From: Paramicrosporidium saccamoebae | Lineage: Eukaryota; Rozellomycota | Assembly: GCA_002794465.1 (NCBI GenBank) | Contig: MTSL01000149.1 | Coordinates: forward strand, 1-64,000 | Direction: 5' to 3' | Length of the DNA stretch: 64,000 nucleotides | Shown: piece by piece, positions 42,849 through 54,024 of the stretch | How positions within the stretch are numbered: the stretch's first letter is position 1 | Layout: every line of letters begins with the position of its first letter | Notes under the pieces: generated by a model | The model's database searches: none | Seen by the model: only the letters and a program-made list of their open reading frames with translations | Told to the model about the DNA's origin: nothing | Made by a program: the position numbers and the translations under genes

Positions 42849-43070
42849 TCTGATTGTTCCAGGGATTGCCTCCAAATAAAATATGATAGATGCGCGAGTT
42901 AATTATGCAGCATCGCTAAACCGTATTGGTTATAAGCTAATTACAACTCCGTAACGGCACTGTCGTATTGGACATCAATTTGAAACCATCCAATCACCGT
43001 TCCTCGAGACTACACCTTCCCGATCAGGCGATCGAGTCACCTTCCTAAACCGGCAACAACTTGGTAAGCA

Positions 43071-44678
43071 ATGCTCCCGCTTCGCAGCGCTCTAACCTGT
43101 GTAGAAGGCTTTCAACGGCCCCGGAAACCACTGGCACTACGACCTTACGACCGACTAGAAATGGAATCGGCTAGCCACACGTCATTGAGCATCACAAGCA
43201 TTGACATGAGCGTGGCAGGCAAGACACCACCAAGAAAAGTAGACATTCCGACGACCAAGTCGCAGGATGAATTGGAAGATGTTGAACTGGACGCGAGATT
43301 GGAGGTAGAAGGTGATGGAGAGAGGGAGATGATGAGAGAGATGAGGAGGGAGATGAGGAGAGAGATGAAGAGGGAGGAGACTGATGTAATGCCCGAGCAT
43401 GCCCCGCTAGCCTTGCGCTCCAAAATGACAAACGGCTTTATTTTCAATTGGATTAACACGAACCAAGAATTCCTGCGCGTTGTGGAGGGATGCCAGCGCG
43501 CTATTGACCGCAACACTTATCCCTTGAGGATTGGGCAGGGCAGCTCCGGCTCTTATTTTGTTCGCGACGAGTCTGAAAAGATTGTTGGCGTATTCAAACC
43601 CAAAGACGAGGAGCCTTACGGACATTTAAACCCAAAATGGATCAAATGGCTGCATAGAACCTGCTGTCCTTGCCTGTTCGGACGGTCATTTTTGGTACCA
43701 AACATTGGTTACATTTCAGAGGCAGCGGCCAGCATGGTGGATAGTTTTCTGGGCCTTAATATGGTGCCTCGTACACAGATTGCTCGTCTGAGATCCTCGG
43801 CGTTTGTGTTCCCATGGTGGGAACATGTACGGATATGGAGAGAACGACATGAGAATCCCGTGTCGAGATACCCACACAAACTGGGATCGTTTCAGTTGTT
43901 TGTTGAAGGATTTGAAGATTCTTCGACAGTGATTAGCAAGTTGAACGAACTAAGGCCGCTGGAGCCTGAATTGCGAACGGCATTCCAGGCGGAATTTGAA
44001 AAGATGACCATTCTAGACTATGCCATTCGGAATACGGATCGATCTCTAGATAATTGGCTAATCCATCTTTCCTGGACAGAAAATCCCAATGTTTCCACAC
44101 AGGCAAGACATCCATTGAGCGCTTCAGCCGCCCAAAGTACGGCTGAATTGCACCAAACACACAAAACAGAAAGCGCACCGGATCTGCTTCGCCCGAAAAC
44201 ACCCCGACTACTTCCATGTGTCAAGATTGCGTGTATCGATAATGGTCTGGCATTCCCTTTCAAGCATCCCCATGAAGTAAGGTCTTATCCATACAGTTGG
44301 GTTCACCTCCCCGAGGCCCAAACCCCCTACTCTTTGGAGCTGCGCACCAGTCTTTTGGAGAAGCTTGCTGACACTGCCTCCTGGGATCTCCTCATCAGCC
44401 AGCTCCGTCAAATCTTTGAGATTGACTCGGACTTTAATGAGCGCATCTTTAAGAAGCAAATGGCGATCCTCAGAGGACAGTTGTACAATATTGTGCAGGC
44501 GCTACGGGAGGGGGAGAGTCCTGCGCGACTGGTGGAGAGGCCGCTGATGCTAATTGAAGAGGAAGATGAACCAGAGTTGAGCGAAGAGGGATTTGAAGCA
44601 GCCCACACGAGGACAGCACCAAGGAAGAGACACCGACACACTCCCGTAACGGAAAAGCCGCTGTTGACTTGTTGGTAA
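43071..44678 (+). CDS. type II phosphatidylinositol 4-kinase (535 aa)
   Basis: Membrane-bound PI4K making PI4P at the Golgi, endosomes or vacuole (Lsb6/PI4K2). A disordered N-terminus holds a charged REMMREMRREMRREMKREE tract (about 84-102) encoded by GAGATGAGGAGG repeats. The kinase domain has YPLRIGQGSSGSYFVRD, VGVFKPKDEEPYGHLNPKW, the palmitoylation motif CCPCLFGR (CCPCC in animals), LVPNIGYISEAAASMVDSFL and IVPRT-like MVPRTQIARL. The catalytic region reads ILDYAIRNTDRSLDNWLIH and the metal motif is ACIDNGLAFPFKH. All essential residues are kept. No intron. A CCAAT box (42990-42996) lies 75 bp upstream. Confidence 0.93.
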   Translation: MLPLRSALTCVEGFQRPRKPLALRPYDRLEMESASHTSLSITSIDMSVAGKTPPRKVDIPTTKSQDELEDVELDARLEVEGDGEREMMREMRREMRREMKREETDVMPEHAPLALRSKMTNGFIFNWINTNQEFLRVVEGCQRAIDRNTYPLRIGQGSSGSYFVRDESEKIVGVFKPKDEEPYGHLNPKWIKWLHRTCCPCLFGRSFLVPNIGYISEAAASMVDSFLGLNMVPRTQIARLRSSAFVFPWWEHVRIWRERHENPVSRYPHKLGSFQLFVEGFEDSSTVISKLNELRPLEPELRTAFQAEFEKMTILDYAIRNTDRSLDNWLIHLSWTENPNVSTQARHPLSASAAQSTAELHQTHKTESAPDLLRPKTPRLLPCVKIACIDNGLAFPFKHPHEVRSYPYSWVHLPEAQTPYSLELRTSLLEKLADTASWDLLISQLRQIFEIDSDFNERIFKKQMAILRGQLYNIVQALREGESPARLVERPLMLIEEEDEPELSEEGFEAAHTRTAPRKRHRHTPVTEKPLLTCW

Positions 44679-44929
44679 GATACACACTGCTTATAATTAT
44701 AATACACTGGTTGCATCTGGATTAACATAAAGTAAGAGATGGTGAACAGTCTATAGTCTATAGTTGGGATATTCAGTGCTAAACAGTATCCGCTATGATT
44801 GGTGAGTCTGGCCCAGATTGTAATTCCGCGTCCACTCTTGTCATGTTGAAGATGGCAGGCCATAAAGTTGTCACATACTTTAATAAATTAACTAGCCCGT
44901 CAAAAGACTCTTATACAAGTGATCAAAAT

Positions 44930-47191
44930 TTATTGAGCAGAAATTAGCAATTCATGATCAGTAGCCTGCAGATCCAAATTATGTTCATTCGCAAGATGCA
45001 AAAGACAAATAAAACAGTACGGAACTGAGACGTCCGGCAGCATTTCCTTTGGCATTGAGGTAGCCCCCAGCCCAGAGACGAGGGTGGAGAATGGAGTATT
45101 TTTACTTGGAAGTGCTTCAATCTCCTCCCACAGGACGCGTTTCAACTCTTGGACGTTGACCTTTTTGGCGCGTCGTGCGTATTGTAAATCGGAAATAACT
45201 GCGGGCCGGAAGGTATCGACCAGGTCGTTGCCAATTTGCGTATCTGTCACATCAGGCATCGGAGGTTCATCATAGTCACTATATCCACCATCATCAAGTG
45301 GGGCAAACTCGGCAGTCTCTCGAGAATCGACAGCATTAGAGGGGAATCCCGTAGTCTCTTGGAAATTGACAGTATTCTCGGGATCTGCCCAGTATGCAGT
45401 GTCTACCTCACGTGGAATGAGATCGGGCCGGTCCTCGGGCGTCTGCAGTGTGACGCGTCGTTTTCCAATGGTCCAAGAAGGCTTTGTGAACAGTCGAAGC
45501 AATTCTGCTGAAGAGAAATTCAAATCATCCGGCAGCAGGTTGTCCTTAGTTCCGCGTTCGTCCAGGATGCTCTTGGACAGTGTAATGGAGACTGGATTTG
45601 CCTTCACAAAAAGAGTGGAAATGTCTATGGGAGCGGCATCAAAGTCGAGGACAAATTCCTTTTTAGCAACACGTGGCTTGACATCAGCGCGACGGAGTGA
45701 GGGTCGCTGAATCTTCCAATGTTCAGGGCCGGCCCAATTGCGTTGAATCTTGGAGTCGAAATATGACAAAAACGAATCTGCAGTGTCTGCCGAGAATCCC
45801 TGCGTGTCCTCGGTTGTTTGTTGGATGTGTGGATTGTCGTAATGAGGGGACGGCTCGTCCATAAACGCAGATTGTTCCATGAAAGCTGGCTGGTCCATGA
45901 ACGCCGGCCTGTCCACAAGAGTGGGTTCATCATACATTCCATCATCTAAGGGAAGAGCCTCATCAAAAGCAGTATAGTCCTCATGAACGTCGTCATCAGA
46001 CTCGACATCCATCTTATTAACTGTCATGGCAGTGAGTTTGGCGACAGTCTCTGACAGCTTTTTGTCCAATTTTCCCAAATCAACGGATCCAAAAGAGTAA
46101 TCAACCAGCGAGGGCAATACAGTCTTGTTTTCCAGATCAGAGAAATGACGTCCATGTGTTTCTAATAGTCGGCTAATGTTGATCATGGACTCATCAGCCG
46201 TTTCTGTGTCTTGCGTAGCGGCGAGACTGGCTGCCTCTGAGGAATCAAACATCAGCCGTCCCTTCTCATCAAGACTAAGAGTGCATGTCAAGAACCCTCT
46301 AGTTCCACTCTCGTCAAACTCGGCGCACATTTTCTTAAAAAGGGGATCGACTGCAAATTCAAGGTCAAAATTCTTTAAATTCAGCGCCTCGAGGGAACGC
46401 TCCAGCGTGTCTACAGCTCGCGATGGTCTCTTATTAGATCGCTGCTTTTTTGACTCGTCTCCATCTACAGTCTCCTCCAGAAAATCAATCTTTGATTCTA
46501 TACCGATCAAACGAGTTATCGAGTGCTTACTTTTACTTCCATCCGCAAGGCCATTCAGCAATTTACCCGTCTCATCGGCAACGGAATCGACTCGAGTCGC
46601 GTAAATCTTTACACATCCATCCAGTGTGCAGGATGCCTTTTGAAAATTGATGGAATCACCGTCGCGGAGAAATGTCAGCTCGCTGAAATAGTCAATCAGC
46701 GACACATTCCAGCTGTTCTTTGCATTAATTTTCTACAAATATTAATCCGCACGTTGGAGAAAAGGTGGTACGTTGTCAGCAGCAATTTTCATCCATTCCT
46801 CAAACATTTTGTTTCGCTGTTCCGCTGTCAATTTTGGTGCTGCCACGGGCTTAATAGCGATATCGGCCATGATTGCACTTGGTGTCAGCGGTGTGGCGCC
46901 CTTTGGTGTAAGCATACTCGGAGGATTTGCCCTCGGTGTGGAGACGGCCGGAGACATTAATGTCTTCTTGGTCTGTTTTCTATTCTTGGCAATCTCTGTC
47001 CTATTCCTCCTCCGTTCGCCCTCATCGTCATTGAGAGGGGTGCGCGGCGGGTTCCGAGTCTCCTCTACCAGTCCCTCCTTCCCGCCCGTGACATTGCGCA
47101 ACGGAGTGCGAACAGTGGGTGAGGCATATTCACGGGTCTTCTTGCCAACGACAGCTGGAGAGGGTGTGAAGGGATTGCCTCGTTTCAACAT
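44930..47191 (-). CDS. condensin subunit NCAPH/Brn1 kleisin (740 aa)
   Basis: Kleisin that bridges the SMC2-SMC4 heads in condensin. Exons in gene order are 46772-47191 and 44930-46732; the 39-nt intron joins MFEEWMKIAADN to KINAKNSWNVSLIDYF, a hallmark Barren sequence. Further motifs are INFQKASCTLDGCVKIYATRVD, SVADETGKLLNGLA, and GFLTCTLSLDEKGRLMFDS. The middle is acidic and low in conservation. The C-terminus has KKVNVQELKRVLWEEIE and VPYCFICLLHLANEHNL, the winged-helix that contacts SMC2. The N-terminal PTPR-rich tail (TPLR, RTPL, TPRA, LTPK, LTPS) carries likely CDK sites. I choose ATG 47191 because an upstream ATG at 47233 would overlap the divergent gene and the CCAAT box. Confidence 0.92.
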
Positions 47192-47208
47192 TACCCGCGT
47201 TGCAATCT

Positions 47209-47214
47209 GATTGG
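47209..47214. promoter_or_regulatory. CCAAT box in a 36-bp bidirectional promoter
   Basis: GATTGG (reverse CCAATC) lies between the start codons of NCAPH (47191, minus) and the bisphosphate nucleotidase (47228, plus). The spacer is only 36 bp, so both genes must share this core or use it within very short leaders. Confidence 0.55.
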
Positions 47215-47227
47215 ACAGTGGCCATTC

Positions 47228-48249
47228 ATGCATTGGGGAGTAGAGGTCGCCGAAGACACGTTCGGAAAGGGGTTTCTGTACGAGGAAGAGTATGCAACAA
47301 TATTTCCAGCCGTGGAGGCGGCAGCTAATTTGTGTGAAAGCATCGCCGACAACAAGGCTAATACTGCCTCTAGCAAAGCCGATGACACTCCAGTGACCAG
47401 TATATTTTTAGCCAGATTGCGTAATTTGCAGTCGCAGACTTGGCTGCGCAGTACATTCTGGTGAAAGCGATTCAGTCAAAATTTCCAAATGACGTGATTA
47501 TAGCCGAGGAGGATCTTGTCAATGTGACAGAGGACCAGAAGTCTCGTCTGGAGACTGTCTTGAATCAAAGCATAACTGTTCAAAAACTGCCACTGCCCTC
47601 TCTTGAAACGAAACGGTTCTGGACAATTGACCCGATTGACGGAACAAAGGGCTACCTTCGGGGTGGACAATATGCAATCTGCGTTGCATTGGTCGTGGAC
47701 CAAGAAGTACAACTTGCCTTTATAGCCTGTCCTCGCCTTCCCACCAGCTTGTCGGACAGCCTAGCAACACTATTTGTGGCCATCCGCTCCTTGGGAGTTT
47801 TGGAAATGAGCTTCTCAGATGGGGGCCATCGCCGATTAGGATTCGGTCTGCGATCATCAAGCCAGACCCAGCCAATTCTAGCAGAATCCTACGAGTCAAA
47901 CCACACGGACCATCAATTTTCCGAGACATTTTCCCGAGCGCTCAATCTTTCCAAAGAGACAATACGTATGGACAGTCAGTGTAAATACGGAATAGTGGCC
48001 CGAGGTGATGCCCATATTTATTTACGGAGACCGACAAAGCCGGGATATACCGAACGAATCTGGGACCATGCGCCGGGAGTGCTAATTGTGGAGGAGGCTG
48101 GGGGAACAGTGACCGACTTTGAGGGGAAAAGAATAGTTTTTGCGCCTGAAGCAGCGCTATCGCGAGCGGGCGGCATACTCGCTACGAACCTACCGACAGG
48201 ACACTCCACTGTCCTCACCGTCCTTCAGGCCATTAAGCACTCAAATTAA
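47228..48249 (+). CDS. 3'(2'),5'-bisphosphate nucleotidase, HAL2/MET22 type (329 aa)
   Basis: Hydrolyses PAP to AMP in sulfate assimilation; fungal homologues are targets of Na+/Li+ toxicity. Exons are 47228-47399 and 47432-48249, with a 32-nt intron. Splicing gives SSKADDTPVTIADLAAQYIL, the family N-terminal motif. Metal-binding motifs are IIAEEDL (EE), DPIDGTKGYLRGGQYAICVAL (DPxDGT) and IWDHAPGVLIVEEAGGTVTDF (WDxAPG), all intact. The segment between about 150 and 215 is diverged. The start codon is 36 bp from the divergent condensin gene. The N-terminal 25 residues are atypical and the start could be refined. Confidence 0.92.
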
Positions 48250-48899
48250 ATAATAATAATGTATCAGTATCATGTGTGCTATTTAATTGTATTATAATTA
48301 ATGTAGAGTGTTGTGTGTGTAGGAGGCGGTTGCACGCATAGTCGAGAGGACGATGCGTTTTGAAAGCCACCGTCATTCTGGCACCACTGTCCACGAAAGG
48401 ACACCGCAAGGGTCTTGTCCAGTCTCTAGGTGGCGCCTCCCGGGAGTGAGCAGTGCGACGACATGTACGGGTCAGCACACTGAACACTTCCGGGCTAACC
48501 AACCCTGGACTGGCTGAAAGAATTTATAGAGCCATTACATAGTCCATTTATGGGACATCCAGACCGGAAGGCTGGCCATGATTAAAGTGTAAAAAGCTAA
48601 AGGACTAGGATTCTATGCCGGGTGGTTGGTCATGATAAAAGTGTCAATGGGACCATTACATATTAAATGAATTGGCAGCCTATACCATCATGTGGTTTAT
48701 GGCATTGTGCCATGTGAGTGTTACAAGTTGTGAACTGTCACTGCTATTTTTACGTCCATACACAATTGTTCATATGTAGGGATGATGATTAACAGTAGGC
48801 TGGTCTGGCACCACCATTCTACAGTGACCGTCTACGAGTAACGCGACGGCACCTCTAGCGGGTGCTACCTACCCCTACCACCCGGTGCCCTTTATACCA
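48250..48899. other. 650-bp intergenic region before TAF12
   Basis: No supported coding exon. Two related segments, GGCTGGCCATGATTAAAGTG (near 48570) and GGTTGGTCATGATAAAAGTG (near 48623), form an imperfect direct repeat, and CCATTACATA recurs at about 48532 and 48652. A CCCTTTATACC element sits directly before the TAF12 ATG. I saw no tRNA. Confidence 0.5.
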
Positions 48900-49697
48900 A
48901 TGTCGTCTCCACGCACCCCCGAAGACGGTCGTCGTGCAGAAAACATTAAACAATACTATCAACAGCTGTGTGCCAACTACCGGATGGTGTCCCAGCAGTT
49001 GCAGCACCCCGACCTGCCACCTACTCGCCGCCCGGTCCTTCAGGCGCAGCTGGAGAAGCTACAGACGGCGCTACAGGAGTTTACAGACAAGGTGATTAAG
49101 CCGATAATCAGCGCAAACAAAAGTAGTCCAAGGGGGTCGGTGGGAGGGACACCTGTGCAAAAAGTCAAGCCGGGTCCAATGATTAGTGCACCCGCAACGC
49201 CGCGAGAAACGCCAAACGGAATGGCTATGGGAAAGCTGCCAAAGAGCGGAGCAATGTTAAGTCAAAGCACTCAGCAATTTCTGGATCAAACACGTCCCAA
49301 CGATGGAGTGTTGGTGGAAGTGGGTCCAACTGCGCGGAGTCGAGCATCCGGCACACAGACTGGTGTTAGTGGAAGCATTAGATTGAGCGATGTCCTCCCA
49401 GATGTAAAGCTAACACGGGAGGTGGAGGATGTGTTGCTTACAGTGGCAGATCGGTATCTTGCAAACGTCTGTCAGGGCATCTGCGAGAGTGCCCGTCATC
49501 GAAAACGGCCAGGAATCTCAACCCGCGATTTTGAATTGGTCATTAGCCGGGAGTTGGGAATGACTACCACCACGGCAGGTATTCCCTTTGCAGTAGGACC
49601 GGTGGTGCCGCTGAAGAAGAAATCGACTGCCACCAACCCTCACTCGACACGACTACAACAATTGAAGAAACATTTGGCAAATCTTCCCCAGTCCTAA
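48900..49697 (+). CDS. taf12: TFIID/SAGA subunit TAF12 (265 aa)
   Basis: Histone-fold protein that pairs with TAF4 in TFIID and Ada1 in SAGA. The N-terminal part (1-60, AENIKQYYQQLCANYRMVSQ, PVLQAQLEKLQTALQEF) is helical. A Pro/Ser/Thr-rich linker follows. The H2B-like histone fold lies at about 160-235: IRLSDVLPDVKLTREVEDVL, LTVADRYLANVCQGICESA, RHRKRPGISTRDFELVISRE. This is the TAF12 order, with the usual AKHRKS...L..RD region. The frame extends upstream without ATG; the first ATG is at 48900. A partner SAGA subunit (ADA3) occurs at the end of the window. Confidence 0.88.
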   Translation: MSSPRTPEDGRRAENIKQYYQQLCANYRMVSQQLQHPDLPPTRRPVLQAQLEKLQTALQEFTDKVIKPIISANKSSPRGSVGGTPVQKVKPGPMISAPATPRETPNGMAMGKLPKSGAMLSQSTQQFLDQTRPNDGVLVEVGPTARSRASGTQTGVSGSIRLSDVLPDVKLTREVEDVLLTVADRYLANVCQGICESARHRKRPGISTRDFELVISRELGMTTTTAGIPFAVGPVVPLKKKSTATNPHSTRLQQLKKHLANLPQS

Positions 49698-49717
49698 GAC
49701 ATGAACATTAGAGGGTT

Positions 49718-49850
49718 TTGAGGGCGTTTGAGATTGTTTGAGGGCGTTGGAGAGCGTTGGAGAGCGTCTGAGAGCGTTGGAGAGCGTTTGAGATCAAGTC
49801 TGAGATCAAGATCGTTTGAGATCAAGATCAAGATTGAGATTGAGATTATG
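49718..49850 (+). repeat. G-rich degenerate minisatellite after TAF12
   Basis: Variants of GAGAGCGTTG, GAGGGCGTTTGAGA and GAGATCAAGA run in tandem in the 308-bp spacer between the TAF12 stop and the SMC4 stop. The two genes converge here. The unit resembles the array at 11669-11780. Confidence 0.75.
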
Positions 49851-50005
49851 CGCGTCGCCCGATCGGTTGGCGGCATTAGATGTGTATAGTATGAGGTTTA
49901 TAGTAAAGCTTTTTCATTTTAATCGCATGTGAAGCTCGTAACAAACCTCTGCATCACAGCTGTACTCCCATTCATAACCACACTCGCTCACATAAAGTAC
50001 AGTGT

Positions 50006-53000
50006 TTATTTCTCATGAGCAACTGCAGTTGGGAGCGCAAATTTACGGGGATCAATGGCAACGCATTTGGTGCGCTGCCATGTCTTGTAGATGCCCACCA
50101 GACGATCCGCCAGCTCAAACATATTGTTTCGCAGACTCACTACAATAAACTGCGCATTTCCTGTGCGTTCCCGGATGTAATGGGCCACAATGGAGACATT
50201 CCGAAAGTCCAATGCGGCGTCAATCTCGTCCATAATGTAGATTGGCGTTGGTCGGTATGCATGCAGCGCAAACACCAAGGCAAGTGAGCTGAGCGTTTTT
50301 TCGCCGCCCGATAGATTCGAAATGTTCTTCCATGACTTTCGAGGCGGCATGACGCTGAAGAGGACACCTTCTGAGAAGGGGTCGAGACTGTCCACCAACT
50401 CTAGTTCTGCATTTCCTCCCATAGTGATCAGCTGGTACATTTCTTTGAGTTTTGCGGATATTGTCCGGAAACCGTCCATAAACTCGTCAAAGCGCTTCCG
50501 TCTCAGCTCGTCGTAATTGTGACGGACTGCGTCTCGGTGAGTCTCAATGGTGGATAGCTCAGATTGCTGCTCATGGAGAATGGCCTCTTTGCTTCGGTAT
50601 TCATCGAGAATCTTTAGATTAGGACGCGACTGCTCCAATCGTTGCTTAATAGTGTCAATGGACTGTTTGATCTGGGCCAGGTTCTTTGCAAATTCGGCCA
50701 ATTCAACCTCCTCGTATATTGACAGTACGGGTAAAGGCTGACTATGGTCAATATGGTGAAGACGGAGATGTCTCGTCTCTTCCCTGCACGATGCAATCAA
50801 CCTTTCCAACTCGATAATCTTTGACTCATCAGCTTCAATAGCACAGCGGTGTTCATATTCAACCTTGCGGAACTTTGAAACAGACTTGCTCACACTGTCC
50901 AGGGAATCTTTCAGTTCTTGCACCTTGTCACTCCGATTGTCCAAAGTGTTTTGCAGTTTGCTAAACTCTTCCGTGAGCGACACTGCTTTCATGGTGGCTT
51001 CCGTCACGCGCGAATCCAGCTCTGCAAGCTCATTCTCGATTTTTCCAATTGCCGATTCATCGCGCTGTCCAGATCGCAGAGCCGTAAGACGCTTCTCCAA
51101 GGCAACCTTTTCTTTGGCCAATTCAGTTTGACGACGTTCTCCATTCTCAATCTGTTCCTTCAGACCGTCCACTTTGCTGCGCTGTACTTTATATTTGAGT
51201 CCTCCGGCATCAAGAATCTGTTGTTGAATCTTGGAGACGGCCTCTTCGATTGGCACCATCTCTGTTCGAATGGCAGAAATGCGTCCTTCCGCCGTCTCAA
51301 TGTCTCTTGCCAATTTCTTTCGTTCTTTCTCATCATCGCTGGAGATGGTGTGTTCCGCGACCTGGGCCAATTCGTGCAACCTCTTCTGGATCATTTCCAG
51401 TTCAACCGGAAGAGATTCCAACATTCCCTTGAGCAGAGATAATTCGGCCTCGGTACGAATCAGCTGCTCTTCATTGTCGGCGAGTGCAGTCTTTTCCCTT
51501 CCAATGGAAGCAGTGACCTGCTTCAACTCTTCTTGGGCTTCTCGACACTTTTCCTGAAGCAGCTTTACTTGCTCATCACTCACCTGCTCTCCTTTGAATT
51601 GAGTGCCCATCCCTCCTCGCCTCACTTGTCCTCCGCCAGAGACGGTTCCGCTCATTTCAAACAGCTTTCCATCAACGGTGACAACACGCCAGCGTTTCTT
51701 TCCATAAGCCCACGCCTGCGCCTCACCAAGGGAGGAGGCTACCAATGTGTCAGTAAGCGCAAAGTACATGGCATCCACAAAGCGGTCATTTCCAAGTCTC
51801 ACCAGATCAAACAGTCTCTGCGCACCAGTGGGAAGATCGCGCGGAGGCTCACGCATGGCAGCTCTCATCTTGTCCAGAACAATAAAATTGGCACGTCCCA
51901 CATTGTTGCGTCGCAAGAATTCAATGCATTTCTGTCCCACATCGGTAGTGTCTACCACGATATGATCGAGATAGCTGCAGGCAGTGGCGATGGCAACATC
52001 GAATTGGGCGTCAATGGCTCCAAGATCGCCGAGACGACCATGGATTCCCTTAATACGCCCCGACTTTGACTCTTTCATCAATGCCTTGTAGGAGGCACTT
52101 CCAGATTCATTCTGCTGCATTGATGCCATTGCCTCGGCAGTTGTTGATTGCAAAAGCTGGAGTTGTTTGGTTCGGTTGCTATTTTCTTCCTCGAGACGCT
52201 TAATATGTTCGGCTATTGTCTCTAAATTGCGTTTCATTCCCTTTCTCTGCTTCTCAAGTGTTGTCATTTTGCGTTCAGCATTTGCCACCTCTTCCCGCAC
52301 CTCTCCACCACGGGTAGTGAGCTTTAACTGTTCAATCTTTCCCACCTGACCCTTTTCGTCAATTAATGACAATGCCGCCTTGGAGACATCCAGTTCACTC
52401 TGAACAACGCGTAGCTTTTCTTGCAGTGGAGCCAACTCTTTCTGCTTGGCGTCCAGTTCCTTCTGATGCTTTGCGGTTACTCCTTTGAGGGATGAGCTGA
52501 TCTTGTCCAGCTCGCCACTAGCTTTTTCTAATTCAGCACGGCTGCTTTCCATTTCGCCATCAAGACGCTTTGCAGTGACCGAGGAATCTTCGATGCCTCT
52601 CGTCAGCTCAGCTTCCAATTTTGAACTCTAAACATGAGGCCGCATAAAAGAGCTTACGTCAGCCGATTGCTTGGTCAGCGATTTCAACTTATTCTTCAAG
52701 TGCTTGCGCGTTTCCTGCATTTTTACATCATTCTGCTCCAAAGCGGACAGTTCAGCCTGCAGTTTGCGAGTCTTTTTCTCCAATTCCTACAAATGTCAAA
52801 CTCGATTAAATGGTCAGGTACGGCTGTCTCGGCAGATGCCTCTCTGAGACTATTTTCCAACTCTTCGGCCTTTTCCGATGCTGCCTGATTCTGATCCCGC
52901 TCCCTTTGTAGCTCAATCTTTCTGGCCTCCACCCGTGTTTTGGTTTTGACGAGGTCCTTCTCTGACAGCCAAATGGTGGACTGTAATAGCTCGGACCGTT

Positions 53001-53853
53001 TCTCAGTCTGTGTATTCTCCTGTCGCAAGTACGACTCTGCCTCTTCCTTTTCTCCCACCAATGCTGCACATTCTCGTTCCGCTGCTCTTACCCTTAGGAA
53101 CTTGTCCGCATGTCCCGCACTGGCCTGATCCAACTCTTCTGCCGTCTTGTTGATTGACTCGATATATTGGTTGGTTCCAATAATGTCCTCCAGATATTCC
53201 AACAGGCCCTCTTCGTGTTCCGTGGCGCCTTTTGGCTTCATCATGGCAATAGCCTCAACCTCTCCTTGAAGAATAAGGAAGCGTTTATGGTCAAGATCGA
53301 TTCCATGGCTGCGGAGAAGGGCAGTGATTTCAGTATAATTGCTGGAGGCACCGTTTAGAGAGTAGACATTACGACTGTTACGCCATGCCGTCCTCGCCAC
53401 CACCAATTCTGTCCCAGGAACAATCTGATACGATTCACCGCCCTAAAAGTCAGCGACATTGGGCAAAAGCTTACGAAATCTTGGATGCGGTGAAAGTGAA
53501 CCTCAACTGTGCACGACTCTACCTCTGTAAGGCCCTCAGAGACGTGTATGAGGTCGGCCAGCTTTGTCTGTCGCATTTTGCGCGCACGATATCCGAGCAC
53601 AAACATAATGGCATCGATGACATTTGATTTTCCTGATCCATTAGGTCCCACAATGGAGGAGAATGACTATAATTCGTAATCATATATAATGGATACTTAC
53701 TTTGTGGAAGGGCCCGATTTCCTGGCGACCAGCATATGACTTGAAATTCTCTGCCACAATTTTGTGGATTATAAGGCGGTCAGTAGGTCCAGTATTAGCA
53801 CGGGCATTGGTATCAAGTTCATCGACTTTAGCAAGTGCTTCAGTGCTTAACAT
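50006..53853 (-). CDS. smc4: condensin SMC4 ATPase (1238 aa, four introns)
   Basis: ATPase arm of condensin. Exons in genome order are 50006-52627, 52658-52786, 52822-53442, 53475-53666 and 53701-53853; introns are 30, 35, 32 and 34 nt and the sum is in frame. The N-terminal head has [20 protein letters not shown], Walker [21 protein letters not shown] and the SMC4-type [16 protein letters not shown]. The next exons give [13 protein letters not shown], then [18 protein letters not shown] and [15 protein letters not shown], specific to SMC4. Long coiled coils flank a hinge ([26 protein letters not shown]-like). The C-terminal head has the signature [19 protein letters not shown] and Walker [13 protein letters not shown]. 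An upstream in-frame ATG at 53925 is an alternative start. Its partner NCAPH is about 3 kb away. Confidence 0.96.
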
Positions 53854-54024
53854 CTTTGCTGTATTCGAATCCCGCCAACGAAACGAACAATCATTTCTCC
53901 TTAACCACTGAAGATCAACGTGCATGCACAACACGCACAAGTGAACACGAATTCACAGCTGGCTTAGGATAAAGGGGGATTAGCTATTTACAATGTTCCT
54001 TTTGACCGCACAACATGTAGTTTA

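Noticed and set aside
47192-47233. Longer NCAPH N-terminus starting at 47233
   Set aside because: It would overlap the divergent nucleotidase start and read through the only CCAAT box; ATG 47191 starts a typical PTP-rich kleisin N-terminus.
52140-53340. Possible separate small genes in the N-terminal SMC4 region
   Set aside because: The fragments join into one SMC4 frame once the four short introns are removed.
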